DNA from: Adiantum capillus-veneris
Taxonomy: Eukaryota; Streptophyta; Polypodiopsida; Polypodiales; Pteridaceae
NCBI GenBank assembly: GCA_014529385.2
Contig: CM043953.1
Location: forward strand, 72,042,872-72,106,871
DNA: 64,000 nt
Direction: 5' to 3'
Shown here: positions 1 through 10,655 of the stretch, one piece after another
Layout of the letters: every line of letters begins with the position of its first letter
Numbering within the stretch: position 1 is the stretch's first letter
Notes under the pieces: model-generated
Databases searched by the model: none
What the model was told of the DNA's origin: nothing
The model's input: the letters and a program-made list of their open reading frames with translations, nothing else
Position numbers and translations under genes: made by a program

Positions 1-199
1 CTCAGTCATCCCAGGTAGTACATCCATATAAGGAGAATCTTCCCCAACATGAGTGTCCGCTTTACACGTGTAACAATACTGCAATGGGGCCGAGTGAGCT
101 GTGGTGTCAGATCTATGATCAATTATAAACCTGCTTCCTAGAGGATGTGCTCGACCCGTCACAAGATCCACTCGAATGACATAATCTTGGAACTGCAAG

Positions 200-3100
200 T
201 AGACATGGTTTTTAGACCAGTCATGCACCATTTTTGCTTCCCTCATGAAAGGACGTCCTAAGATCATCTCAGATGCCATAGTGTGCTTGGATAAATCCAA
301 AACAATGAAAGTAACCCTTATTTTATGTCCAAACACCTTGATCTTGAGATCTTCTAGCATCCCAATAGGTTTAACAATAGACCCATTGGCCGTCTTCACT
401 ACTATGGTTGTGGTCGCAAGGTGAGGTCTTCCCATAGTTTCCCAACAATTTTTAGTCACAATGCTAACCCCAGCACCACCATCAAGGATTCCCTTCACAG
501 TTAATACCTTAGTAGTGATTGGTATGGTCGCATTGGATTCATCACCCTCAAAGTATTGTCCCAACTTGTTAACAGGTATTTCTATAACAAGGTTCTCATC
601 TAGGTTAAGTTGTGGATCTATGTGTTCCTCCTCTATTGGCATCTCCCCATCTCCATCCATCTGTGCAAATTGTGGTAGCCTAAAATTTAGTTCTCCATTG
701 AGGAAGGCTCGAAGAGCTGAGACTAGCTCAGGGTCTTTATATAGTTTGGACATGATGGTGGTTCTAACTTCTGAAGACATGAAATCCATCAATTTGGCAA
801 TGTTTAAAGGCACCTTTTGGCCTTGAGTCCCTTGACGTGGGGAAGAGGGGATCTCCATTTCTTCGATAGGATCAGGTAGTCCCTCTGTAAACATTCTTTC
901 CATCAAGAAGTGAGTACGCCCACTTTCCCATGACTTTAAGTCACTTTCTTCTTGGATGACACTAAGTATGTCCAAGGGTCTATGGACTTGGTGAGGTTGT
1001 TGTTGCGTAGGGAACACGGTGTCTGTAATCTGGATCTTCCTAGGTGCTGGTTCTAGATCCCTTTGGGTATCTTCTACCAAACTCCTTAATTGCTTGACCC
1101 GCTCAATCTCCTCTGTAGGGTTTGGGTAAGTTCCTATCTTCTTTTTGGATCTTGGCCATTGTGGCTCATGAAGATCTTCCTTGTTGGTTTCAATGTTAAT
1201 GGTCGTTTTGGTCTCCATGGTTTCACCTGAATCAGAATCTTCTTCAGCGTCGTTCATATATACGGGGTCATCACCAGTCCCTATGTTGGTCTTTGAACTG
1301 GGGTCTGACTTCGTTGCTTTGTGCAATCTCTTTCTTCGTGTTTTCTTCTTTTTCTGAGATTGGGCAATTGATGCCGTGTCTCTTTCCTCAAGAATATAAT
1401 TTTGTTTTTGGAGCATCGATTGTGTGAGTGCATTCACTGGTGCTATGTTTATAGCTGGTGGTGTCCCATCAACAATCTCTATTAAGTTCAATGGTGTGAT
1501 TTTCGGTGTGTTTGGATTGTTAGGACAATGTGCGATCAAATGATCTATGCCACAACGATTACAAGTGAGTATTGGCATTGCCAATGCACTCCCTTGACTT
1601 GTTTGCATTAGTGCAGCATTCTTTTGCATTCTAATGGGGTACTCAGCTACTCAATGTGGTCCACCACATTCATAGCACTGAAGAGGTGGTCTCCTGGCAA
1701 AACTATTAATGTTTTGGCCTCTTGCTGCTAGCGCAGTAGCTTGATATACCGGTTTGATTTGTCCCCAATGGTCTTCCATATAGTACATGGGACACTCCTC
1801 AAGCATGTCGAATCCATAGGTGATACTAGAGTCTATGTCCTCTTCGCAATCTACATAAGTACTAGATGACTCGCAACCTATTTGGTTCATAGGTGTAACT
1901 CTTGGATGAGGGGGTTGCGGTCCTAGCACTGGAGGTGGCAACGGTGTGGTTTGGACCACATTTTGGGTTCTAGGGACCATGTGCTGTAATGGCAACTGTT
2001 GCTCCATGGGTGGGGTAGGCATCAATGCAGGAACTCGAGGTGAGTCTGCCCAAGCTATAGGCGGTCTATTTTCCATGATGCGTTTAAGCATTAGGCAATC
2101 CTTTGCTTGATGGCCATACCTACCACACGCGTTACAAGTCCCGTTAAACTTTACTCTGAAAGTAGGGAATTCACTCGTAGTATGTGGGCCCAAGCAAATT
2201 GAGCACCATTGTTGCTCCCTTCTTGGATACATATGAGTGTTTTGTGGAGCACGATTACCCCTAAGGATTTCTTGGATGGCCTTGGTGAGATCTGCCACAG
2301 TCATCTCAGATATCGTTTGCTCTTTCACGATTGGCTTTATCTTCATTGGCTCATGCCCTGACGCTTGCGAGCTACTAGACTTCGGCTCGGCAGACACTCT
2401 TTCTCCTGCAATCATTAAATTATCCTCCAATTGGATTGCATTCATGGTGAATGCTTCCCAAGTAGTGATACCTCTAATGACTAGGCCATTATAGATACTT
2501 TCATGTCGTAGTCCCCTAATGAATCTATCGAGCAATTGGTTGTTTTTGAATCGCTTGTTTGGATTGCATCGAGAATTCAAATTCTTTAGGCGACTAATGA
2601 AGTCTCTCATGGATTCACCTTCTTCTCGTTGGGCTTTCTGGAGCTGAGAGGCTACACCCCAAAGTACTCCCTCTAATATGTGCTCTTTCAAGAACAATCT
2701 CCTAAGAGTAGAGTAGATCGTTTTCTCTTCTACTCTTAAGGTTCTATACCAATCTCTAGCCTTTCCGCTTAGGGTCAAACTCAAAGCCTTACACTTATGT
2801 AGCTCATTGTGCTCTTCCAAGGAATCGCACACATGTTCAAAGACTCCCATATGCTTTCTAGCATCTCCGTCTCCACTGAATTTCTGTGTGAGCTTAGCTA
2901 CTTGAACTGCCTTGCTCCTAGGCTCTCTATCAGGTGCACTACGCATGTTTTCCGCAATAGAGCGACCGATCGTTTGAGCAAATGCTGCCAAATCTCCTAT
3001 TTGAGCAGGTATAATGGGTGTATGTGCTCCTGGAACCACATATGAGATGGGAGTTGACCTTGGCCTTGGCATACGCACGGCTCTTGGGTCCCATATTTCG

Positions 3101-4466
3101 TATGGTAGTGTACTAGACGGTGGTCCAAAGTTTAGAGGCGTGGCCCTAGGCATAGGGGGTGCCTGATATGGCATGCTATTATTAAATGGCATGGCTCCAC
3201 TTGTATAAGAGCTTGGATAATGCCATTGTGGATTGTAAGCTCTTGGAATAATCGGAGGTGTAGGAGCTACATGAGGCTGAGGTACGACAGGTGCACATGA
3301 TTGATACATACATGTAGGTATAGTTGGGGGCACTGCGCTACTAGGCATCGACGCATTATTAACAAATGAACTCCATGGTGTACTTCTTGTCATGCTCACC
3401 ACTGGGATATGCATGGTAGCCGTAGTGTCATTAAGAGAAAGATGAGCTAGATCTGGGAAGGTAAAGCTGCCACTTGTGGACTCAGATTGTACTGAGGCTC
3501 CTGGCAAAACAACATATGGAGGATCAATGGGGCTCACTAAGGGAGTCTCCATTTGTGATAGGGTTGGTTGGTTGGCCTTTCCCGTATCCAAGAATCTCAT
3601 TAGGCCTGTTGAAGGCATGTTGATCCTTGTGTTCTGTCTTTCTAACTCGACAATCCTCTGGAGGACATCACGGACTTTCTGTTGTTGCTCATCTATGCTA
3701 GTAGTACCCGATGTGGATTGTAGAACATCTAACCAACCACATGAGAGGTGTGTCCTGTGTACCGATCAGTTAAAGCTTCTTCTTGTAGGTCATACTCCCA
3801 ATTTTCGTTTAGGAATATCCCATCTAGGCCTGGCGTGCTGGAGGTTTCCCTCGAAGTGGAAGCATTATTGCTCCCCATCGCTTGCCCCTCCATGACTGCT
3901 ACCTTGGGAGCACTTGGTTGCTCGACTGGCATGATTGTTGTCATAGGAGCCTTTGCTTTCAGGGCTCGACTTTGTTCTAGCCTTCGTAGGTTCTCAATTT
4001 CCCTCTCCCTTGTTGCTTGCATATAGCGTTCACTCTCAAGAAGCATAGGGTCTATTTTAGGCATGAATGACGAATTTACTTCCCCACTCCCTTCATTTAT
4101 TTCATTAACCGCATGTTCGGAGCGAGTAGCTCTACTAAGGGTCTCTTTTAGGCGGCTAAACACACTGGACCCGGGCCGTGGGCCCATGGCATGCATGTCT
4201 TAACTTGAACAATCAGGGTTTGGTGTAGGATACCCCTCCATGACTTCGTAGTCAAAGGAAGAATCACTAGACGCAATATGAGGATCTTGGGTCGCGCTAC
4301 CTTGAGTCCCGGCCGAAGGTCCAGAACCTAGGGTGGAGGAATAATGGGTGCCCGCGTAAATGGAGGCACTATCAATATGCTCGTGCTCTAACACTTGTCC
4401 AGAGCGTAGGTGCATATGACTTGGATCCCCTAGAAGTGTCAGTGAGTGCCCGTGAAGGCTGCTCAC
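200..4466 (-). pseudogene. gag-protease coding region of element A (fossil)
   Basis: Reading leftwards: an N-terminal segment opening with a phrase like MHLRSGQVLEHEHI (about 4200-4466), a long Pro/Ser/Met-rich stretch, a retrotransposon gag core (KARDWYRTLR, about 2700-2760; LLDRFIRGLRHESIYNGL, about 2490-2540), a zinc knuckle CNACGRYGHQAKDC (about 2090-2140) and a second Cys cluster CYECGGPH (about 1655-1680). The stretch at about 200-520 corresponds to the retropepsin domain of B. Gag packages element RNA and the protease cleaves the polyprotein. The region is broken a few times. Confidence 0.8.
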
Positions 4467-4566
4467 CTAGTATTTTTGGGTGTTTTGCAACCCAAGTCTT
4501 TTTTTTTTTTGTTGATTTGTTGGTCCCTTTTTTTTTCTGAACCAGCTATAGAATAGAACTTATGAT

Positions 4567-4805
4567 AGCTTAAAACGAGCGTCTCGGTCAGAGGGACGTG
4601 TCGTGCTTTACAGCCCTCCGTTTGGTCACTTTATGCCCTCGGAATCCCTAAAACCGTCAATTTCTAGTAGGGAACTAGACCCAAATTAGAAAGTCTAAGG
4701 GTGCAAGTGGGAAGAGAAGGGAGGAGAGTGGAGGACTTGCCCCACATGCTCTCACTCCCTCTTGAGGGGGTAGGGTATATATATAAGAGTGAGTCTAGTA
4801 TATAT
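4567..4805 (-). promoter_or_regulatory. Conserved non-coding leader block of element A
   Basis: This ~240-bp stretch between the primer-binding site and gag is about 90 % identical to 46481-46725 in element B, whereas the leader on the primer-site side (4900-5460) bears no resemblance to its counterpart. It contains a TATA-like run (gggtatatatataagag, about 4768-4784). Function is unknown; conservation suggests a cis-acting element such as a packaging, dimerisation or translation signal. Confidence 0.5.
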
Positions 4806-5467
4806 CATAAAACTGAGGACTGGGGCCTGGGCTCGGGCTCGGGAAATGATCCCGATCCCGATCAAAATTTTAGTGTAGCCCCCCAGTCACTCACGCTTAA
4901 ATATTTTCGGATTTTTTATATTTTTATTATTATTTTTTAAGGCGACGACCACGCGCGGTTTAGGTGACCCTTTCTTGGCCACACACACTGTCAACACCTA
5001 CCTAACCTCTCTGTCAACAGCTCACAGCTCACTACCTTATCTGCTTACTAACAGTGCTGCTAACCACTAACTAATCTACTAACTAATCTGTTAACCACTC
5101 TGCTAACTGCTTACTGATAGTGAGCTAACTGTCCACCTACTTCCTCTCTCACTACCTTACTGTGCAAAGACTTTGTGCAGGTAAACCTTAACAGAAAACT
5201 GTGTACAGACTGTGTGCAAACAGAAATTGCTAACTGTCTACCTACTTACTCATTCACTGCGAACAAGCTAACGACTACTAATTGTGCAAAGACTGTGTGC
5301 AAACGAAAAACACAAGATTATGCAGAAATCACAGAACTTGCAGACAATACAGAAATTAACAACTTGCAGAAAAATAACTCATTCCTCTTCCTCTTCCTCT
5401 TCTTTCCTACTACAAACCACTCATAGAAGAAGCACAAAGTGCCTCTTGGGCTTAGTGCAAGGCGATT

Positions 5468-5484
5468 CCCCGGCAGCGGCGCCA
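5468..5484 (-). other. Primer-binding site of element A (tRNA-Asp type)
   Basis: On the minus strand it reads TGGCGCCGCTGCCGGGG, complementary to the 3' end of plant tRNA-Asp apart from one base. It lies 4 bp inside the LTR edge at 5489, which fixes the orientation of the element. Confidence 0.85.
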
Positions 5485-5488
5485 AAAA

Positions 5489-5656
5489 TGTGCGCTCCTT
5501 GCCGCACTGTCGAAGCAAGGGACTTGCCTAACAGTGTGTGCGAGCCACAGACGGCTCCAAGCACACAACTAGCTTAACTAGTAAGCTCAAAAGAGGGCAA
5601 TGGTGTGTCACTCACCGCTCTATGCTCCTACCGTGGAGGATTCCTCGTCGCGATGA
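5489..5656 (-). repeat. Partial 5' LTR of element A
   Basis: Begins TGTGCGCTCCTTGCCGCACT, the same edge as both LTRs of element B (38977 and 47337), and follows them for about 170 bp. It then runs into an LTR of family C. Confidence 0.8.
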
Positions 5657-6018
5657 TACCAATTTTTGGAATTATGGTTGCAGAGAAACACACACATCTT
5701 GGAGAAGACCAAGGAAGCTCAAGACACACAACTTAGAGTATGTTACTTAGTGTGCAATGGAAAGATAGATAGCCTTAGAGTGATGGACGTATATACAATG
5801 TACAGGGGAAAAAACCTCCTAAAGAGGGAAAAAATGCCCCGGTGGTCCTAGTGTGCTCACACATATCTCTACCACATGTATATGGTAACAAGCGAGGGGG
5901 AGCTGTAGCGTTGCCATGTGTGAAATTTTGGAGTTAGCATGAGAGGAGCCGATGGGGTGTAGGCCATTTGAGATGGTGCCAAGAAGAGCAACGTAGCGAG
6001 AGTGAGGCTTGCCAATTA

Positions 6019-6022
<4 letters not shown>

Positions 6023-6098
<76 letters not shown>
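6023..6098. repeat. (GA)n microsatellite inside family C LTR copy 1
   Basis: Uninterrupted GA dinucleotide run of about 38 units. The orthologous position in LTR copy 2 holds a shorter run (10605-10653), so the microsatellite was part of the LTR before the copies separated. Confidence 0.95.
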
Positions 6099-6100
<2 letters not shown>

Positions 6101-7130
6101 CTCTTGTTCTAGGGCTGATGCTAGTGAGCAGAGAGGAGAGAGGTTCTTGCTATGAAAGAGAGACATTCATTTTTAAGAAGGGAGATGAGATTCCCTTTGT
6201 ATGTAGAGCATTGGTGAAGAGGCTATAAAAAGAAGAGTAGGTGCACTGCCCTATAGGGGGTGTAAGCCAAGAGTGATGCACTGCCCTATACGGTGTAACG
6301 CAGTGTTGGGGCTTTGGATGTCATTCAAATTCTTGAAGCTTTGCAAATACCAAGCTACCTTGACAAAAGTTTGTTGAAGACAAAGATAAGTTTTTTTACA
6401 TTTGTTGTGAAAACAATTTCAATATTTATAGATACACAATAATTTCACACCATTTGTTGGGCTCCTTGTCTTTCTCTCACTTTTGAAATATGACATCATA
6501 TATATCTTCTTTCCTCTTTTTTTTTTTGATGAGATTTGATACTGAGACTACATGCATATTCCTTGGCACTGGATTTTATGAGCTCTTGCAACCCCTCTAG
6601 GTCCATGCCAGTTTGGGTTTGGGAGTTTGAGCATCATTATTGTTTGCTAAGATTTTCTTGGTCTTGGGTTTGCTTCATGGTCTAGGCCTAGAAAAATATC
6701 TTTCAGTGGCACGTCCGGGTGAACTAGCTTGCAACGTCTTGGTGTTCTAAGGAAAAGCCTACATCCTAAATGGAGTTTCTTTTCCCCTTTTCCACTTCAA
6801 AAGCAAAATTGCATTATACAACATTATGCCCAATTTTTTGGGATATGCTTTTATGTGAGAAACTTATTTTAGTTGACAACTACTCATTCCCATCACCCTG
6901 GCATGTACATGTAAACTTGGACCCAAATACTCTGTAAACTCCCATAAACCTAGGCGATTTAGGTCATCGGGAAAGACCCACTTGAGGTCATCGAGGAGTC
7001 ATCAAGGATCATTAGGAGTGCCAAGTCAAGTCATGAGTGCAAGGCTAGGGGATGTTTACCAATTTATATTTATTTTGTGATTGCATAGTGTCCGCCTCTT
7101 GGTTGCTCATAATTGTTTTAACATACATCA

Positions 7131-7195
7131 TTTATAGCCCAATGGATAAGGCACCAGTCTTACCAAAGTACTGGGTTTGACACTAGCAGACTAGT
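7131..7195 (+). other. tRNA-Arg-like stretch within LTR copy 1
   Basis: The run tagcccaatggataaggcac matches the D-arm and A box of plant tRNA-Arg, and ctgggtttgacacta about 30 bp later matches the T-loop and B box (family form ctgggttcgatcc). The acceptor stem does not pair, so this is a tRNA-derived fossil, not a working tRNA gene. The same stretch recurs at 11685-11750. Confidence 0.55.
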
Positions 7196-7492
7196 TTTCC
7201 CCGCAAGATGCCACTATTGGAGTTTTTTTTGAGCCTCGAGGAACACGTTTGCATGAGCATGCTACACTAAAAATGAATCATTTTATCTGTTTGTCGATGA
7301 TATGTGCACTCGATCAACCAATTGGAGCTGTTTTGTAGATAAACAAGAAAAAAAAGAAAGACAAATTGCTAGTGATAAGCCAAGAAAACAAAGTTTCAAA
7401 GCTACTAGTCAGGTGCTAAAGAGCATGCCATTATGACTATATGGAGGTTGAAGACCAAGAAAATGAAGAAATCTCAAAGATGTACTATGGGA

Positions 7493-7675
7493 GATCAAAG
7501 TGAAGGGCCTTAAGTTTCTAGAAAGATGTCGTGACTATGTTGAATTTTGCAACTCACTACCTAAATTGGGCTCAGACTTGCAACTCACTACCTAAATTGG
7601 GATCAAAGTGAAGGGCCTTAGTTTCTAGAAAGATGTCGTGACTATGTTGAATTTTGCAACTCACTACCTAAATTG
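7493..7675. repeat. Tandem duplication, unit about 108 bp
   Basis: The ~77-bp sequence starting gatcaaagtgaagggcctta occurs at 7493-7569 and again at 7601-7675; an extra partial copy of its tail (cttgcaactcactacctaaa) sits between them. The copies differ at very few positions, so the duplication is recent. Confidence 0.9.
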
Positions 7676-9214
7676 ACCGAAAAGAGTTTTCTTATAAGAG
7701 GTTGGGAAGGAGGAAGTGGGTAGTCCCGATGTGTGTAGCATCTCCGAGGGTGGGTTGAAGAGGGCCACAGGTGAGGTGGATCCGGGGAGGGAGAGGGTAG
7801 GGTTGGGAGGGTACAAGGAAGCCTGAGAGTTTGTGGAAGCAAGGGTTGCCGAAGGGGTTATCGTGTAGGTAGCTAGAGGGTAAAGAGGGCTTAAAAGGTT
7901 GCCGACGGTTGAGGGGCCCATGGAGGGGGTAATTGGAACGGAGCTACTCATGGGCAAAGGCTCGGACGGGCTGTTGGGAGAGCCCGCGGCTCCCTCTATT
8001 TCCATGGCCATAGCAGTTGCGAGAAAAGGGCTGGTCGCTGACGAGGATGAGGGAATGGTATCCATGTAGTAGCAGTGTCACACGGAGATGTTGCACGGTC
8101 GAGGAGCTACGGGCTGTTGGCCCCCGTAGTGTCGCTGCACTCTACTGCGTGAAAGAGTAGCAGTTGCAGACCCAGTGGTGGTGCACGTCACCGTTTGTGG
8201 GCGGTTGCTGTTTGCTAGAGAGGGGTGGTCCCTTTCACCGAATGCTGTTGCAGTTATCACCAGATGCTGCAGTCGGAGCAGTTGTCGGAGTGGTGCCGTG
8301 TCGGTAGCAGTCACTGGATGCCGCCGTATCGCCGCGTTTTGACGCCCTTTACCAGGAAAGAGGCAAAGTCCGGACACTTGTAGCACAACCACACAGTGAC
8401 GTCGCAGTCGAGCCAACACTTGCCGCCATCGGCGCGTTGTAGAAACGTTGTAGTACTCAGATGACCCCGGCAAGGCAGCTTTGATGAAATGTAATCCCGT
8501 TGCTGTGCGCAGAGGACCTAGTCAAGGAAGTTCCCAGGAGGGTGGTGGTGCTCAGAGATTAGAACACCCGCCCTGTAGCATTTCTGGATGGCGGTGAGCA
8601 GCGACTGGAACACTCACCCTGCTGCACTTTAGAGAGTAGAGGGCTGGGGGATAAGCAGCACCGTTAGCCTCGATGCTGCACCTGCCAGAAGCCCCAACGT
8701 ATAGTGGCAAAGGAGGTAGGTTAGGAAGTTGTGCAAGGTCAGAAAATGAGTAGGTTAGGAAGCTGCACTACTACGATGGGGTGCTATGCGAGCAAAAAAC
8801 AAAAGCTGAACAGGCGACCGTGTGTGTAAGCATAGGTGCTTGCAGCTGTTCAGCAGGCTGTAACTCGCATGAGGGCGAGGAAAGCGGAGCACGTAGCCTG
8901 TGATTAACAAAAGCCAGAAATTGAAGGGGCAGCAGTTCGTAGATAGAGCGTGAGGAAAGGATGGCTGCGAGGCTGTGTGCGCGGAAAAGGGAGTAACGAG
9001 CCGCGAGGAAAGGGCGAGGCGGGAGATGTTGGTACAAGGCAGTCAATACCTTCTCGTCTATGCCTGAAAAAACAAACAATAACATTCTAAATAATGAAGA
9101 ACATTAAGGGTTCAAACGCATGGGGAAAATTGAAGCAAACTGCGTAGAAGGAAGCGCTCAAGGAGAAGTGGGAGGCAAAAGAATAAGCTACGCTGCACAT
9201 CATTGAGTGTGAGA
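7676..9214. other. Unassigned GC-richer stretch
   Basis: Base composition is clearly higher in G+C than the surrounding repeats. Three minus-strand open stretches occur (7664-8065, 8078-8473, 8771-9085). They are Ser/Pro- or Arg-rich and show no domain I recognise. The first ends with the phrase SYKKTLFGQF. It may be the remaining interior of a family C element or a separate decayed element. Confidence 0.3.
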
Positions 9215-9690
9215 AATTCTTGAAAATAATAAGAAAGCCTATGCGGCTATCTATAAACTAAGCGAGCGAATAAAATTTTTTTACCAAAAAAAACGAGAGA
9301 GGTGAGAGGTGAGAGAGAGGGAGAGCCAAAGTGTGGCAGGGAGGAAGGAAAGGGGTAATATTGCGAATGGGGTTAACACCAAACGCGTTTCACAATTAGC
9401 TCTTCAGTGGTGTAACCCATAGAAGAGGTGTGGGTGGGTTTAAATAGGTATCCAACAAAAGGGTGGAGGGGATTCCAAGGAGGCACGTACAGAGTTTGAA
9501 GACCTAATTGAGAAACGCGTTTGGTGTTAATCCCATTTGCAATATTACCCCTTCCCTTCTCCCTGCCACACTTTGGCTCTCCCCCTCTCTCACCTCTCAC
9601 CTCTCTTGTTTTTTTTTGGCAAAAAGATTTTATTCGCTCGCTTAGTTTATAGATAGCCGCATAGGCTTTCTTAATATTTTCAAGAGTTTT
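9215..9690. repeat. Long inverted repeat (foldback), arms about 185 bp
   Basis: The left arm 9215-9399 is the near-perfect reverse complement of the right arm 9504-9690, with a 104-bp unpaired spacer. Matching landmarks are agaaagcctatgcggctatc against its complement at about 9650-9672, and ccaaacgcgttt against aaacgcgtttgg. The right arm is the 3' part of the family C gag reading frame, so the left arm is an inverted copy of gag sequence. A transcript crossing it would form a ~185-bp duplex. Confidence 0.9.
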
Positions 9691-10092
9691 GCCACTCGCA
9701 ACAAAACCATAAGAAGTGGCTGCATTGCTGTTACCACCCTTTCTTTGAGAAACAATAAAAGCCAGTTCAATTGCACGTTGCCTAGTCTTGTTTTTTCTAG
9801 AAAGTGGCTCTTGCAACAACAATGTGCATAATGCATCAAACTTGATAACTTCAGGATTTCCTTGGGTCATAAGTCTCCAAGTACTAGCAAAATTCTGGTA
9901 AGAATTTGGTAAGGCATCAACAACAATCTGCACAAGGGAACTGTCTGAAATGACTTCCCGTGCAAAAAATAAGTTGCTCATTGATATCCTTGACACCAGC
10001 AAGGAAAGTGTCCATATCACCTCCCTCATGCATAATATTCGATTCCAACTCTTTACGCAGCAAGGCAATTTTAGCCTCATTGCGGCTTGCAT
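9373..10092 (-). pseudogene. Copia-like gag region of element C (fossil)
   Basis: The minus-strand coding stretch includes VDALPNSYQNFASTW and LCTLLLQEPLSRKNKT, typical of the UBN2-type gag of plant Ty1/Copia elements (the family form runs LPxSYxxFxxxW...LxxxLLxEExR). More of gag extends towards the LTR up to about 10280. The C-terminal part reads into the inverted repeat 9215-9690 and has no CCHC knuckle. No protease, integrase or reverse transcriptase follows to the left. The region is broken at least once. Confidence 0.65.
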
Positions 10093-10284
10093 AAAGACTT
10101 GCTAGAATATCTTAAGCCTGTTTTGCAGATTTTGCTGAACAAATGTGAGGAGTAATGGTGCGGTTCACGGACAACACAATCAACGACCTGACCTGCAAAC
10201 GCTTGCCAAAGCTCACAAAAATTGAAGAAAGTGAGCAGGTGTGTGATGGAGCTGCTGGTGACTAAGTTTGAGAGGACGCAACCT

Positions 10285-10296
10285 GCTCTGATACCA
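10285..10296 (-). other. Primer-binding site of element C (initiator tRNA-Met)
   Basis: The minus strand reads TGGTATCAGAGC, the standard plant initiator-Met primer site, 2 bp inside the LTR edge (10299). Confidence 0.85.
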
Positions 10297-10298
10297 AT

Positions 10299-10600
10299 TG
10301 TTGGAATTAGGGTTGCAGAGAAATGCACATAGCTTGGAGAAGATGAAGGAAGCTCAAGGCACACAACTTAGAGTATATTACTTAGTGTGCAATGGAAAGA
10401 TAGATAGCCTTAGAGTGATGGACATATATACAATGCACGAGGGAAAAAACCTCCTAAAGAGGGAAAAAATACCCCGAAGGGGGAGCTGTAGCGTTGCCAT
10501 GTGTGCAACTTTGGAGTTAGCATGAGAGAAGTCGATGGGGTGTAGGCCATTTGAGATGGTGCCAAGAAGAGCAGTGTAGCGAGAGTGGAGCTTGCCAATG

Positions 10601-10655
<55 letters not shown>

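Larger units (their letters stand above)
1..5660 (-). mobile_element. LTR retroelement A (gag-protease type), partial at the left window edge
   Basis: Minus-strand element related to B (38977-47925). Seen from right to left: a partial 5' LTR, a primer-binding site, a leader, gag and the start of the protease region; the remainder lies beyond position 1. The coding part matches B closely in order and wording (gag core, CCHC knuckle, proline-rich linker, aspartic protease). No reverse transcriptase or integrase is seen here; B, which is complete, also lacks them, so A is probably a non-autonomous gag-pro element. It is a fossil: the coding region is broken a few times. Its 5' LTR is only partly present and abuts an unrelated LTR at about 5660. 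Confidence 0.85.
5664..7390 (-). repeat. LTR of family C, copy 1
   Basis: About 1.73 kb, alignable with 10299-11947 along its whole length, both including a (GA)n tract and a tRNA-Arg-like stretch. On the minus strand it would run from TGTTTTCTTGG to ...TTCCAA plus the terminal bases. The bases just left of it (tgataccaat) match the primer-binding side of copy 2, so this looks like a 5' LTR of a sister element, now joined to the LTR of element A. No matching target duplication joins copies 1 and 2. Confidence 0.65.

Noticed and set aside
461-826. Plus-strand open frame of 121 codons
   Set aside because: Antisense shadow of the protease region of element A; an equivalent shadow lies opposite element B at 42236-42616.
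7131-7195. Functional tRNA-Arg gene
   Set aside because: Only the A and B boxes are preserved; the acceptor and anticodon stems do not pair, and the sequence lies inside an LTR.
8078-8473. Arg-rich open frame as a real gene
   Set aside because: No domain, no splice context, no relative in the window; composition follows the local GC bias.
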